Shown in pieces: positions 15,391 to 25,120 of a DNA stretch of 64,000 bases. The DNA lies in the NCBI GenBank assembly GCA_029980465.1, contig JARYIJ010000001.1:620001-684000 (forward strand), in the 5' to 3' direction. The translations under genes were made by a program, and so were the position numbers. How positions within the stretch are numbered: position 1 is the first letter of the stretch; every line of letters begins with the position of its first letter. Origin of the DNA: Pseudolabrys sp. GTDB taxonomy: Bacteria > Pseudomonadota > Alphaproteobacteria > Rhizobiales > Xanthobacteraceae. The notes under the pieces were generated by a model. It was given only the letters and a program-made list of their open reading frames with translations, had not been told where the DNA came from and ran no database searches.

Positions 15391-16740
15391 TCAGGCCACT
15401 TGCCGGATCAGGCTCGCCAGCTTGTCGAAGATTTCCCCGATCTGGGCTTCCGTCACGGTCAGCGGCGGCGTCACCGCCAGCGTGTCGCCGGCGGTGCGGA
15501 CCATGATGCCCTGCTCGTGGAACCCTTTCTCCATCGCGTCGAAGCCGCGCCGGCCGACGGCGTCAGGCTTCGAGGCGAGATCGACCGCCGCGGTCAGTCC
15601 GACCTGACGGATGTCGAGCACGTTCGGCAGGCCCTTGAGGCTCATCGCCGCATCCGCCCATTTCGCTTCGAGCTTGTTGGCGCGGGCGAACAGGTCCTCG
15701 TCGCGATAGAGGTCGAGCGCGGCAAGACCGGCGGCGCAGGCGAGCGGATGCGCCGAATAGGTGTAGCCATGGAATAGCTCCACCATGTAGTCGGGGCCTT
15801 TCATGAAGGCGTCGTAGATGCCCTTGCGCGCGATGACGCCGCCCATCGGCACGCTGCCGGAGGTCACGCCCTTGGCGAAGCAGATCATGTCTGGGATGAC
15901 GCCGTAGCGCTCCGCCGCGAAGGCGTGGCCGAGCCGGCCGAAACCGGTGATGACCTCGTCGAAGATCAGCAGGATGTTGTGCTTGTCGCAGATCTGACGG
16001 AGCCGCTTCAGGTAGCCCTTCGGCGCGGGCAGCACGCCGGTCGAGCCCGCCATCGGCTCGACGATCACCGCCGCGATGTTCGACGCGCTGTGCAACGTGA
16101 CAAGATTTTCCAGATCGTCGGCCAGATGCGCGCCCCATTCCGGCTCGCCTTTGGTGAAGGCCTGCTCGGCGCGGTTATAGGTGTGCGGCAGATGGTCGAC
16201 GCCGGTCAGCAAGCCGCCAAAGAACTTGCGGTTGTTGACCATGCCGCCGACCGAGATGCCGCCGAAGCCGACGCCGTGATAGCCGCGCTCACGGCCGATC
16301 AGGCGGGTGCGCTGGCCCTCGCCTTTCACGTTCCAGTAGGCGAGCGCGATCTTGAGCGCGGTATCGGTCGCCTCGGAACCTGAGTTGCAGAAGAACACGT
16401 GATCGAGGTCGCCGGGCGCGAGCGCCGCGATGCGCGCCGCCAGTTCGAACGACTTCGGGTGGCCGTACTGGAAGCTCGGCGAGAAATCGAGCTCGGCGGC
16501 CTGAGCCTGGATCGCCGCGACGATCGAGTCGCGATTGTGGCCGGCGTTGGTGCACCACAGGCCGGCGCAGGCATCCAGCACCTGCTTTCCCTCCGGCGTG
16601 TAGTAATACATGTCCTTGGCGCGTGAGATCATGCGCGGCCGCGCCTTGAAGGCCCGGTTCGAGGTGAACGGCATCCAGAACGGCTCGAGGTCGTTCGGGA
16701 CAGTGGTGCGAAACTGGGTAGCAGCCGATGTCGGGGACAT
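15391..16740 (-). CDS. Class III PLP-dependent omega-aminotransferase
   Basis: The roughly 449-residue aminotransferase resembles beta-alanine/omega-amino acid:pyruvate transaminases. The PLP site is visible: FCNSGSEATDTALKIA (phosphate binding), GYHGVGFGG (stacking aromatic), IFDEVITGFGRLG (Asp to pyridine nitrogen) and ICFAKGVTSG, where Lys forms the Schiff base. ATG 16740 (MSPTSAATQ) has AAGGAA a suitable distance upstream. A 55-residue longer frame only translates the two repeats upstream and is rejected. The donor substrate cannot be fixed from sequence. Confidence 0.93.
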   Translation of the reverse strand: MSPTSAATQFRTTVPNDLEPFWMPFTSNRAFKARPRMISRAKDMYYYTPEGKQVLDACAGLWCTNAGHNRDSIVAAIQAQAAELDFSPSFQYGHPKSFELAARIAALAPGDLDHVFFCNSGSEATDTALKIALAYWNVKGEGQRTRLIGRERGYHGVGFGGISVGGMVNNRKFFGGLLTGVDHLPHTYNRAEQAFTKGEPEWGAHLADDLENLVTLHSASNIAAVIVEPMAGSTGVLPAPKGYLKRLRQICDKHNILLIFDEVITGFGRLGHAFAAERYGVIPDMICFAKGVTSGSVPMGGVIARKGIYDAFMKGPDYMVELFHGYTYSAHPLACAAGLAALDLYRDEDLFARANKLEAKWADAAMSLKGLPNVLDIRQVGLTAAVDLASKPDAVGRRGFDAMEKGFHEQGIMVRTAGDTLAVTPPLTVTEAQIGEIFDKLASLIRQVA

Positions 16741-16755
16741 GTGTTTAATTCCTTC

Positions 16756-16853
16756 GTCATGCCTCGCGAAAGCGGGGCATCCAGTAAACGCCAGCAGCTC
16801 GGTGAGCCTCCACGCCTGAGAATACTGGATTATCCGCTTTCGCGGATAATGAC
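16756..16853. repeat. Two-hairpin GTCAT...ATGAC element (98 bp)
   Basis: The left half starts GTCATGCC-TCGCGAAAGCG-GGGCAT and continues CCAGTA. The right half is TACTGG followed by ATTATCCGC-TTTC-GCGGATAAT and GAC. The halves are inverted relative to each other, with an inner CCAGTA / TACTGG pair analogous to the CCATA / TATGG pair of the GIY-YIG cassette. No ORF lies between them. Confidence 0.75.
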
Positions 16854-16879
16854 AAAAGAGAGTGTGGCTGCTACGCCCG

Positions 16880-16964
16880 GTCATGGCCGGGCTTGACCCG
16901 GCCATCCCGATCAGGTGAGCAGTGCGTCCCTAAGCGAGATCACCGGGACAAGTCCGGTGATGAC
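16880..16964. repeat. Two-hairpin GTCAT...ATGAC element (85 bp), second copy
   Basis: This copy of the 2076-2160 element has the same length and orientation, bounded by GTCATGGCCGGG and CCGGTGATGAC, with matching hairpins. It occupies most of the gap between the aminotransferase and hisS, directly after the 98-bp element, and ends 11 bases before the hisS start codon. Confidence 0.8.
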
Positions 16965-16975
16965 AGCATCACACC

Positions 16976-18646
16976 ATGACTGACAAAAAACCCAACAAGT
17001 TGAAGGCTCGCCTGCCGCGCGGCCTGGCCGACCGCGGCCCGGCCGAGATCGCGGCGACGCGCGAGATGGTCGAGACCATCCGGCAAACCTTCGAGCGTTA
17101 CGGCTTCGAGCCGGTCGAGACGCCGGCCATCGAATACACCGACGCGCTCGGTAAATTCCTGCCCGACCAGGACCGGCCCAACGAAGGCGTGTTCTCGTTC
17201 CAGGACGACGACGAGCAGTGGCTGTCGCTGCGCTATGACCTCACCGCGCCGCTGGCGCGCTACGTCGCCGAGCGCATCGGCACCGAGCACATCGTGCTGC
17301 CCTACCGCAGCTACCGCGCCGGCTACGTGTTCCGCAACGAGAAACCAGGCCCCGGCCGCTTCCGCCAGTTCATGCAGTTCGACGCCGACACGGTCGGCTC
17401 GGCCTCGATGGCCGCCGACGCGGAGATGTGCATGCTCGCCGCCGACACGATGGAAGCGCTTGGCATTCCGCGCGGCTCGTATGTGGTGAAGGTGAACAAC
17501 CGCAAGGTGCTCGATGGTGTGATGGAGGCGATCGGACTTGGCGGAGAGGAGAATGCAGGAAGAAGACTCACAGTTCTTCGTGCCATCGATAAGGCTGACA
17601 AATTTCCAATCCAAGAGATAAGAAAGCTCTTGGGCGAAGGACGCTGGGATGGAGGCGAGGTCGGCAAAGGTGATTTTACGAAAGGCGCGTTTCTTACATC
17701 CGGAGAAATAGATACGATACTGGCGTTTTTGCAGACGGGCGTGGCCGCGCAAACAAAGGCTATACGAGATACCGCGCGCGCTTCGCTTCGGTCGTCACTC
17801 TTCTCAGACATCGATGATCTTGATGATGACGACTTGAGCGATCTCGAAGTTGGCCCTCTCCAACTTCGAGCCGGGAATAGACCGAGAGACACATTTGCAG
17901 CCTTGGCAAATCAAGAGATCGACAACAAGGCTTTTGTCGAGGGGGTTGAGGAGCTGAAGGCAATCTCTGATCTAGTACGACGCTCCGGTTTTGGGACGAA
18001 AAGAATTAAAATTGATACCTCCGTCGTCCGCGGTCTCGAGTATTATACCGGCCCTGTCTTCGAGGTCGAACTCACATTTGAAATCAATGATGAGAAAGGC
18101 CGCCCTGTCCGCTTCGGCTCGGTCGGCGGCGGCGGGCGTTACGACGGCCTCGTGTCGCGCTTTCGCGGCGAGACGGTGCCGGCGACCGGCTTCTCGATCG
18201 GCGTGTCGCGGCTGCAGGCCGCGCTGTCGCTGATCGGCAAACTCGGCGACAACAAGGTTCAAGGCCCGGTCGTCGTCACGGTGTTCGACAAGGACCGCAT
18301 CGCCGACTACCAGGCGATGGTGACGCAGCTTCGCAATGCCCCTATTAATGCAGAAAAACCCGAAGGACCAAAAATTCGCGCCGAGCTCTATCTCGGCAAC
18401 CCGAAGAACCTCGGCAACCAGCTCAAATATGCCGACAAGCGCAACGCGCCCTGCGTCATCATCCAGGGCGGCAACGAGAAGGCGAAAGGCGAGGTCACCA
18501 TCAAGGACCTGACGCTCGGCGCCGCCCTCGCGGCGCAGGAGAAAGGCCGCGACGAATACCTGCAGAAGCAAACGCAAGCGCAGCGCACCGTGCCGCAGGC
18601 CGACCTTGTCAAGGAGGTCCAGACGATCCTCGCCCGCCGCTCCTGA
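16976..18646 (+). CDS. hisS: Histidyl-tRNA synthetase
   Basis: This class II synthetase charges tRNA-His. It has motif 1 ([17 protein letters not shown]), motif 2 ([14 protein letters not shown]), the histidine-binding [13 protein letters not shown] and [12 protein letters not shown], motif 3 ([11 protein letters not shown]) and the C-terminal anticodon-binding domain. At 556 residues it is about 50 longer than I expect for rhizobial HisRS. The extra length falls in an AT-rich tract (about 17540-18100; residues 190-375), including an acidic [12 protein letters not shown] stretch, plus a small insertion near residues 460-470. The stop TGA lies within the edge of a repeat. It heads a hisS-hisZ-hisG arrangement. 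Confidence 0.96.
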   Translation: MTDKKPNKLKARLPRGLADRGPAEIAATREMVETIRQTFERYGFEPVETPAIEYTDALGKFLPDQDRPNEGVFSFQDDDEQWLSLRYDLTAPLARYVAERIGTEHIVLPYRSYRAGYVFRNEKPGPGRFRQFMQFDADTVGSASMAADAEMCMLAADTMEALGIPRGSYVVKVNNRKVLDGVMEAIGLGGEENAGRRLTVLRAIDKADKFPIQEIRKLLGEGRWDGGEVGKGDFTKGAFLTSGEIDTILAFLQTGVAAQTKAIRDTARASLRSSLFSDIDDLDDDDLSDLEVGPLQLRAGNRPRDTFAALANQEIDNKAFVEGVEELKAISDLVRRSGFGTKRIKIDTSVVRGLEYYTGPVFEVELTFEINDEKGRPVRFGSVGGGGRYDGLVSRFRGETVPATGFSIGVSRLQAALSLIGKLGDNKVQGPVVVTVFDKDRIADYQAMVTQLRNAPINAEKPEGPKIRAELYLGNPKNLGNQLKYADKRNAPCVIIQGGNEKAKGEVTIKDLTLGAALAAQEKGRDEYLQKQTQAQRTVPQADLVKEVQTILARRS

Positions 18647-18814
18647 GAGCCTGGTCGGAAACAATTCCGAGCTTTCAAGCTCGTGTCCCGGGCGCAGCGC
18701 AGCGTAAAACGATGCGCTGCAGACCCGGGACCCCGGTTTCTTCGCGGATAACAGGGGTCCCGGCTCTGCGGTGCACCACTTCGCTACGCTTGTGCTGCAC
18801 CGCGTCCGGGACAC
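18642..18814. repeat. Composite repeat family 2, copy 3 (reverse orientation), overlapping the hisS stop
   Basis: It begins CCTGAGAGCCTGGTCGGAAA, which is the reverse complement of the right edge of the 1319-1576 copy. It continues with CTCGTGTCCCGGGCGCAGCG, inner GGGACCCCGG / GGGGTCCCGG and ends GCGTCCGGGACACGC. The TGA stop of hisS (18644-18646) is within its first five bases, so the repeat edge supplies or overlaps the stop. Confidence 0.75.
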
Positions 18815-19538
18815 GCAGCACGCGAGCGAGGCGCCGTGCCGGCCGCGAGAGAAAAAAGCGCCGGTTCCCGGAACGAAGCTCCATTTCGGGCATTGGATGG
18901 GGCGCCATCTCACCGAAGGCACCTGTCGTGAATCGTTGGGGGTTCCCTGTTCCAGTTCAAATACAGCGCCACACCGGCTGGCGCTTCGCCAAGCCTGCTC
19001 TTGCCAAGCCTATCCTTGGCCAAGCCTGAGCCTTGCGAAAAGCCTGCCACGGCGCCGGACCAAAACAGCAAAGTGCGGATCGCCGCCGCGGACTCATTTT
19101 CGCCGGCGCTGCACCTTGCGCACCCGCCTGAGCGATCAACGCGCCGGCATTCTTGCCTGGCCCGCCGTGTGCCATAGAACTGAAGGAGATCGATCGGCCC
19201 GCTGATGGTCCAGTTCACATCTCTTGCGGGAGACGGCCTGACCCTGACGCCACCCCGCTCCGCATAGGCCGCGTAGGAGGCGGCGACAATCTCGCGAGTG
19301 ACCGGGTCCTCATTCGGTCCATGAAACCCCGGTCGCATTGAAAACCTATTACTTTACAATGGCTTATTTGTTATCAAAATCGGCTATAAAGCGATCAGCA
19401 GCGCCTCAGGGCGGACGTTTTGTTAACGACGCCGGCGATTAGGCGGAGCGGTTAAGGGCGTCGGGCAAACGTCGTCGAATCCTTAAGTCCTGCATGCTAA
19501 AGGGCGGCCACGTTTAAGAAAAAAGCCACAGGGACGGC
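18815..19538. other. Long gene-poor gap between hisS and hisZ, with a short tandem repeat and a doubtful ORF
   Basis: No confident gene is seen. Bases 18988-19050 hold about three and a half 16-base units beginning GCCAAGCCT. A minus-strand frame at 18910-19338 begins with MRPGFHGPNEDPVTREIV and gives a 142-residue product, but it has no recognisable domain and later turns into the translation of the tandem repeat. It may be a decayed gene. From about 19340 the sequence turns AT-rich (TTACTTTACAATGG, TATAAAG near 19384), a plausible promoter zone for hisZ. Confidence 0.4.
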
Positions 19539-20684
19539 ATGAACGCAGGCAGCCCTAGCGCCGGGATCACCGACGCGCGTGCAGACGCGCTGGCGTCGGC
19601 TTATGAGCGCGCCGGCTACGCCCGCGTCGCGCCGGCCCTGCTGCAACCGGCCGAGCCGTTCCTCGATTTGTCCGGCGAGGACATCCGCCGCCGGATGTTC
19701 CTGACGACCGCTCCGGGCGGCGGCGAATTCTGCCTGCGGCCTGACCTGACGATTCCGGTCGCGCGCGACTACCTCGCCTCGCCCGCCGCCGGCACGCCGG
19801 CAAACTTCTGCTATCTCGGCCCGGTGTTCCGTTATCGCGCCGAAGGCAATGCCGAATTCCTCCAGCTCGGCATCGAATCCTTCGGCCGCAACGACCGGGC
19901 TGCCGCCGATGCCGAGATGCTCGCGCTCGCACTCGAGGCGACGACGCAATACGGCATGGCAAAGCCGGCGATCCAGACCGGCGATGTCGCGCTGTTCGCG
20001 ACGCTGATCGAGGCGCTCGATCTCGCGCCGGCCTGGAAGCGGCGCCTGATCAAGGACTTCAACCGCAAGACCAATCTCGCGCAGGACCTCGACCGCCTCG
20101 TGCTCGGCGGCACCAATGGGCGGCCGGAATACCAGGGCGTGCTTGCCGCCCTCGCCGGTTCCGATCCCAAGGGCGCGCATGCTGTCGTGACCGATCTGCT
20201 GTCGATCGCCGGCATCACCGCAGTCGGCGGCCGTTCCGTCGCCGAAATCGCGGACCGCTTCCTCGAGCAGGCCGCGCTCGGCGCCAGCACGCGGCTGCCG
20301 AAAGATGTGCGCGCCTTGATCGAGCGCTTCCTCACCATCGCCGGTGATCCCGACAGCGCCGCGGCGGCGCTGCGCGCGCTGACGAGCGACGCCAATATCG
20401 CGCTCGAGCCGGCGCTCGATGTGTTCGAGAGCCGCACCGGATTTCTCGCGGCGCGCGGCGTTGACGTCGAGCGCATCCAGTTCTCGACCGCCTTCGGCCG
20501 CGGTTTCGATTACTACACCGGCTTCGTGTTCGAGCTCACCGATCCGGCACGCACAGGTGATCCGCTGCTGGCCGGCGGCCGCTACGACGGGCTGCTGACG
20601 CGGCTCGGCAGTCCGTCGCCGATCGCCGCCGTGGGCTTTGCCGCCTGGATCGAACGCCTGGTGATTTACGGAGGCGTCGCATGA
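19539..20684 (+). CDS. hisZ: ATP phosphoribosyltransferase regulatory subunit HisZ
   Basis: HisZ is a HisRS-like paralogue without aminoacylation activity that activates short-form HisG and transmits histidine feedback. The 381-residue protein has the HisRS catalytic-core pattern ([45 protein letters not shown]) but no anticodon-binding domain, which is diagnostic. It overlaps hisG by four bases (ATGA), so the two subunits are probably made together. It lies 890 bases downstream of hisS on the same strand. Confidence 0.94.
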   Translation: MNAGSPSAGITDARADALASAYERAGYARVAPALLQPAEPFLDLSGEDIRRRMFLTTAPGGGEFCLRPDLTIPVARDYLASPAAGTPANFCYLGPVFRYRAEGNAEFLQLGIESFGRNDRAAADAEMLALALEATTQYGMAKPAIQTGDVALFATLIEALDLAPAWKRRLIKDFNRKTNLAQDLDRLVLGGTNGRPEYQGVLAALAGSDPKGAHAVVTDLLSIAGITAVGGRSVAEIADRFLEQAALGASTRLPKDVRALIERFLTIAGDPDSAAAALRALTSDANIALEPALDVFESRTGFLAARGVDVERIQFSTAFGRGFDYYTGFVFELTDPARTGDPLLAGGRYDGLLTRLGSPSPIAAVGFAAWIERLVIYGGVA

Positions 20685-21652
20685 GCGCGCCGCTCGTCGT
20701 CGCCGTTCCGGCCAAGGGCCGCCTGCAGGAGAATGCCGAGGCCTTCTTCGCCCGCGCCGGATTGCCGCTGGTGAAGCCGCGCGGCGTGCGCGACTACCGC
20801 GGCACCGTCAGCGGACTCGACGGCGTCGAGATCGCTTATCTCTCGGCGTCCGAAATCACCAGCCAGCTCGCCGCCGGCGCCGTGCATCTGGGCGTGACCG
20901 GCGAGGACCTCGTGCGCGAGATGATCCCGGATGCCGGCAAGCGCGTCGTGCTGATCGAGCCGCTCGGCTTCGGCTATGCCAATGTGGTCGTCGCCGTGCC
21001 GCAGGCGTGGATCGACGTGCGCACGATGGCCGACGTCGACGACGTCGCAACCGCGTTCCGCCAGCATCACGGCAGAAAGATGCGGGTCGCCACCAAATAT
21101 GTGAACCTGACCCGCGATTTCTTCTCGCAGCACGGCGTCATCGACTACCGCATCGTCGAGAGTTCCGGCGCAACCGAGGGAGCGCCGGCTGCCGGCACCG
21201 CCGAGATGATCGTCGACATCACCACGACCGGCACGACGCTCGCTGCCAACGGCCTCAAGATTGTCGAGGACGGCACCATGCTGCGCTCGCAGGCCAACCT
21301 GGTGGCCTCACGCGCCGCAAGCTGGGGCGAAACGGAGAAGAGCCTGACGCGCGTCATCCTCGACCGGATCGCGGCGCAGGCTCGCGCCCGCGCCTACCGC
21401 GAGGTCCGCGCGCGCTTTGGCGGAATGAACGACGCGCTGGTCGCCGAGATAAAGGAAAGGTTCAACGTCGCGACGCCGTTCGGCGCGCCGACGTCGTCGG
21501 GCATGATCACGCTGCACTGCCCGCCCGATCAGGTTTATGCCCTGACCAGCTTCCTGCGCGACAAGGGCGCCGAAGCGGTCGCCGTGGCCGATCTCGACTA
21601 CGTGTTCTCGCGCGACAATCCGCTCTACGCGAAGCTCGAAGCCGCGCTCTGA
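20681..21652 (+). CDS. hisG: ATP phosphoribosyltransferase catalytic subunit
   Basis: HisG catalyses the first step of histidine biosynthesis, joining ATP and PRPP. It starts [19 protein letters not shown]. The PRPP-binding loop is in [24 protein letters not shown] (about 185-208). At 323 residues it is of the type that works with HisZ in rhizobia. The overlap with hisZ indicates translational coupling. No attenuator peptide or other regulatory element is seen. Confidence 0.95.
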   Translation: MSAPLVVAVPAKGRLQENAEAFFARAGLPLVKPRGVRDYRGTVSGLDGVEIAYLSASEITSQLAAGAVHLGVTGEDLVREMIPDAGKRVVLIEPLGFGYANVVVAVPQAWIDVRTMADVDDVATAFRQHHGRKMRVATKYVNLTRDFFSQHGVIDYRIVESSGATEGAPAAGTAEMIVDITTTGTTLAANGLKIVEDGTMLRSQANLVASRAASWGETEKSLTRVILDRIAAQARARAYREVRARFGGMNDALVAEIKERFNVATPFGAPTSSGMITLHCPPDQVYALTSFLRDKGAEAVAVADLDYVFSRDNPLYAKLEAAL

Positions 21653-21921
21653 AGCGCGCCGCCCCCCTTCAAAACGTCACGCGTCTGATTTAACGACCGT
21701 TTGTGCGCGAACGTTCCTGTTCGTGTGGTGAAAACTGTTTGCGGCTACGATCACTCTTTTTTGGATTCAATTTATGCGCGGAACCTTGCCGGGCCACGCC
21801 AAAATCTCCATCATCGCCAATATCGATCCGGACCCTGTCGGCGAAGGACCGCGCAAATGCGGGCCGTCGCCGCCGAAGATCGGTACACGTAAAACAAGCG
21901 GGGCGACAGGGAGAGACATTG

Positions 21922-23193
21922 ATGACTTCGCTTACGCGCATTTCTGCGCCACGCCTGCCTTTGCTCGCAGGCGCACTTCTGGCCTCGGTCTTCGGCCTCG
22001 GCCTTGCCGGTCCGGCGCACGCCCTCGGCACGATCAAGATCGGCGTCATTGGCGAGGACGCCGCAGTGGCCGGCACCTCGATCACCAAGGCCGCTCAACT
22101 GGCGGCTGACGAGATCAACGCCAAGGGCGGCATCAAGGGCCACAAGGTGGAGGTCATCACCTATGACGACCACTCCTCCGCGGCCGACGCCGTGCGCGCC
22201 TTTCAGCGCGCCGTCAATCAGGACAAGGTCGACGCCGTCATCGCCAGCTACATCAGCGAGGTGGCGCTGGCCATCGAGCCGTGGTCGGCGCGCCTGAAAA
22301 AGGTCTGGATCACGCCGGGCGCAGCCTCGACCGACATCTCCAAGCACGTCCACGACGACTACGCGCACTACAAGTACACGTTCCACGGCTGGCTGACTTC
22401 GGCCTTCATCGCGCAGTCGATCTGCGACTTCTCGAAGGACACCCTGGTCAAGGACTTCCACATGAAGTCCTCGGTGGTGATGAGCGAAGACGCCGCGTGG
22501 ACCACGCCGCTCGACGCGCGCTATCTCAAGTGTCTACCGGAATCCGGCCTGAAGGTGCTCGATCATATCCGCTTCAATCCGGACACGACCGACTTCACAC
22601 CGATCTACAACAAGATCGAGGGTGAGCATCCGGACGTGATCATCACCGGCATCAGCCACGTCGGCGTGCAGCCGACCGTGCAATGGCACGATCAGCGCGT
22701 CCCGATCGCGATGGCCGGCCAGAGTTCGCAGGCGACCACCTCGACGTTCTGGAAGGACACCAACGGCGCGGCCGAGGGCGTCATCACGGCGACGGCGGCA
22801 GGCCCCGGCGTGGCGATCACGCCGAAGACCATTCCGTTCATCGAGGCCTACCAGAAGAAATATGGCGCGACGCCGGCCTACAGCGGCTTCTCCGCTTATG
22901 ACGACGTCTACATGCTCGCCGATGCCATTGCCGCCGCGAACTCCAGCGACGGCGACAAGATCGTCGAACAGATGGAAAAGACCGACTACGTCGGAACCAT
23001 CGGCCGCGTGCAGTTCTACGAAAAGGGCAATCAATACGCGCACGCGATGAAGTACGGCACGAATTACGTCTCGGGCACCTTCATCCAGTGGCAGAACGGC
23101 AAGCAGGTGACCGTGTGGCCGACCAACGTGGCCAACGCGAAGATCAAGTTCCCCGACTTCGTGAAACTGCCGGAGCAGCACGCCGCCAAGTAG
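21922..23193 (+). CDS. Branched-chain amino acid-type ABC transporter substrate-binding protein
   Basis: The roughly 423-residue periplasmic binding protein (Peripla_BP_6 / LivK-like) has a signal peptide MTSLTRISAPRLPLLAGALL... cleaved near PAHA and the typical opening IKIGVIGEDAAVAG. The two-lobe fold is followed through VIASYISEVALAIEPW and VIITGISHVGVQPTVQW. ATG 21922 is preferred because GGGAGAGACATTG precedes it; the longer frame upstream has no signal peptide. The gene opens a four-gene importer operon. The ligand is uncertain: this family also binds amides, urea and aromatic acids. Confidence 0.92.
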   Translation: MTSLTRISAPRLPLLAGALLASVFGLGLAGPAHALGTIKIGVIGEDAAVAGTSITKAAQLAADEINAKGGIKGHKVEVITYDDHSSAADAVRAFQRAVNQDKVDAVIASYISEVALAIEPWSARLKKVWITPGAASTDISKHVHDDYAHYKYTFHGWLTSAFIAQSICDFSKDTLVKDFHMKSSVVMSEDAAWTTPLDARYLKCLPESGLKVLDHIRFNPDTTDFTPIYNKIEGEHPDVIITGISHVGVQPTVQWHDQRVPIAMAGQSSQATTSTFWKDTNGAAEGVITATAAGPGVAITPKTIPFIEAYQKKYGATPAYSGFSAYDDVYMLADAIAAANSSDGDKIVEQMEKTDYVGTIGRVQFYEKGNQYAHAMKYGTNYVSGTFIQWQNGKQVTVWPTNVANAKIKFPDFVKLPEQHAAK

Positions 23194-23307
23194 CGGACAG
23201 GCTCTGATTCAAAAATGGGCCGTGACCGGAAGCTTGCTCCGGCCACGGCCCTTGCTTGATCGATGCCGGTATGCGCCCGGCTCTGCCGGAGAGACGGGGA
23301 CCTTTCG

Positions 23308-24183
23308 ATGGTTGCTTTGCAAATTCTGATCGATGGCTTTGCCATCAGCTCGCTCTACGCGCTCGGCGCGATGGGCTTCACGCTGATCTTCGGCGTGTCC
23401 GGCGTGCTCAATCTCTCGCACGGCGGCATCATGGTCATCGCCGCGGTGATAGGCTGGCTCGCCGCCGGCGATCTCGGTCTCGGCGTCTACCTCGGCACGC
23501 TCGTCGGCGTCATCGCCGGACTGATCGCCGCCTATGTCACCTATTTCGTCGTGATCCTCCCAATTCAGCGCTCGAAAGCCATTCCGCGCGACGAGAACGA
23601 GATCTTCATCCTCACCGGCACGTTGCTCTGGGGCATCATGATCCAGGTCGGGCTGGCCTACCTGTTCACCGACAATCCCGTCACGATGCGCCCGCTGATC
23701 GACGGCGTCACCTACATCGCCGGCGTGCGCGTGCCGAAGAACGAGATCATGATCGCGGTCATTTGCTGGGTCGTGATCGGCCTGCTCTGGCTTCTGGTTA
23801 ACCGCACTCCGGCAGGCAAGAGGCTCCTCGCGGCGTCGATCAACCCGCGCGGCCTCACGCTCCTCGGCTTCGACCTGTCGCGCATCTATTTCTTCGTCTG
23901 GGGCATCTACGGCCTGCTCGCCGGCGTCGCCGGCGTTCTGCTCGCCTCGTTTCTCGGCGTCAGCTCCGCCAGCGCCGGCCAGCTTACCGCCAGCGCCTTC
24001 TCGATCGTCGTGCTCGGCGGCCTCGGCAGCGTGTCCGGCTCGCTGGTCGCGGCCTACATCGTCGGCTACCTCGAAACCATGACGGCTTATCTGATCGAGC
24101 CGACCCTGCGCCCCATACCGGCACTGCTGCTGCTGGTGCTTGTCATCTACGTGCGGCCGCAAGGCATCCTGGGCCGGCGTTAA
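23308..24183 (+). CDS. LivH-type ABC transporter permease
   Basis: The 291-residue membrane protein has about eight hydrophobic helices and the LivH opening MVALQILIDGFAISSLYALGAMG, with GVLNLSHGGIMV typical of the family. The conserved cytoplasmic loop is around GKRLLAASINPRGLTLLGFDL. It forms the channel with the LivM-type partner encoded ten bases downstream. The start is set at ATG 23308 after GGAGAGACGGGGA. Confidence 0.93.
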   Translation: MVALQILIDGFAISSLYALGAMGFTLIFGVSGVLNLSHGGIMVIAAVIGWLAAGDLGLGVYLGTLVGVIAGLIAAYVTYFVVILPIQRSKAIPRDENEIFILTGTLLWGIMIQVGLAYLFTDNPVTMRPLIDGVTYIAGVRVPKNEIMIAVICWVVIGLLWLLVNRTPAGKRLLAASINPRGLTLLGFDLSRIYFFVWGIYGLLAGVAGVLLASFLGVSSASAGQLTASAFSIVVLGGLGSVSGSLVAAYIVGYLETMTAYLIEPTLRPIPALLLLVLVIYVRPQGILGRR

Positions 24184-24193
24184 GGAGACAGAC

Positions 24194-25120
24194 ATGCAAA
24201 AACTGCTCCGGTCGCCGTTGCTGTGGATCGCCGTTGTCGTCGTCATCGTCGCGGCGTCGCTGCCGTTGTGGATGTCGGCCTATCTGCTGGGCATCCTGAC
24301 GGCCGCCTACTATTTCGGCGTGTTCTCCATGGCATGGGACCTGTTGTTCGGCTTCGCCGGCGAGGTCAATTTCGGCCCGACGTTCCTGATCGGGCTTGGC
24401 GCCTACACCGCCGCCATCCTCGACAATCAGCTCGGACCGCCGATCTTCGTCTGCGTGATCGCCGGCGCCGCCGTCGCCGTGATCGGCGGGCTGGCGCTGG
24501 CAGTGCCGGCCCTGCGGCTCAGTGGACCTTATTTCGGCCTCGTCACTTTGGTCGCCGTTCTGTTGCTGCAGAATGCCATCGTGATTTTCGCGCACTGGAC
24601 CGGCGGCGAGATCGGCATGACGGTGCCCGACGTGCTGTCGATCGACACCAACGAGAACTACTGGTACGCCCTCGTCTTTCTTGTCGTCAGCGCGATCCTG
24701 CTGTTTGGCCTGTCCCGGTCGCCGGTCGGCCTCATTCTGCAGGCGAGCGGCCAGGACAAGATCGAGGCGCAGGCGCTCGGCTTCAACGTGACGAAGCACA
24801 AGATCGCGGCGTTCTGCATCAGCGCGCTGTTTTCCGGCGTCGCCGGCGCCATGCTTATCTTTTACCTTGGCGCGACATCGGTCGACACCGTGATCGACAT
24901 CTCGATCGGCGTGCAGGTGATCATCGCCGCGGTGCTCGGCGGACGCCGCACCATCCTCGGCGCGGCACTCGGCGCGATCTTCCTGATCCTGGCGACGGAG
25001 TTCCTGCGGCCACTCGGCCAGCTCAACACCTTCGTCGTCTCCGCGGTCGCGCTGGCCGTCATCCTGTTCTTCCCTGACGGCCTGCTGGGCTACGTGCTGC
25101 GCTCGGGAGAACGCGAATGA
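24194..25120 (+). CDS. LivM-type ABC transporter permease
   Basis: The 308-residue permease has the LivM signature LLFGFAGEVNFGPTFLIGLGAYTAA and a coupling loop around SPVGLILQASGQDKIEAQALGFN. It begins MQKLLRSPLLW after TAAGGAGACAGAC, a good ribosome-binding site that directly follows the LivH stop. It overlaps the ATPase gene by four bases (ATGA). Together with LivH it forms the transmembrane heterodimer of the importer. Confidence 0.93.
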   Translation: MQKLLRSPLLWIAVVVVIVAASLPLWMSAYLLGILTAAYYFGVFSMAWDLLFGFAGEVNFGPTFLIGLGAYTAAILDNQLGPPIFVCVIAGAAVAVIGGLALAVPALRLSGPYFGLVTLVAVLLLQNAIVIFAHWTGGEIGMTVPDVLSIDTNENYWYALVFLVVSAILLFGLSRSPVGLILQASGQDKIEAQALGFNVTKHKIAAFCISALFSGVAGAMLIFYLGATSVDTVIDISIGVQVIIAAVLGGRRTILGAALGAIFLILATEFLRPLGQLNTFVVSAVALAVILFFPDGLLGYVLRSGERE

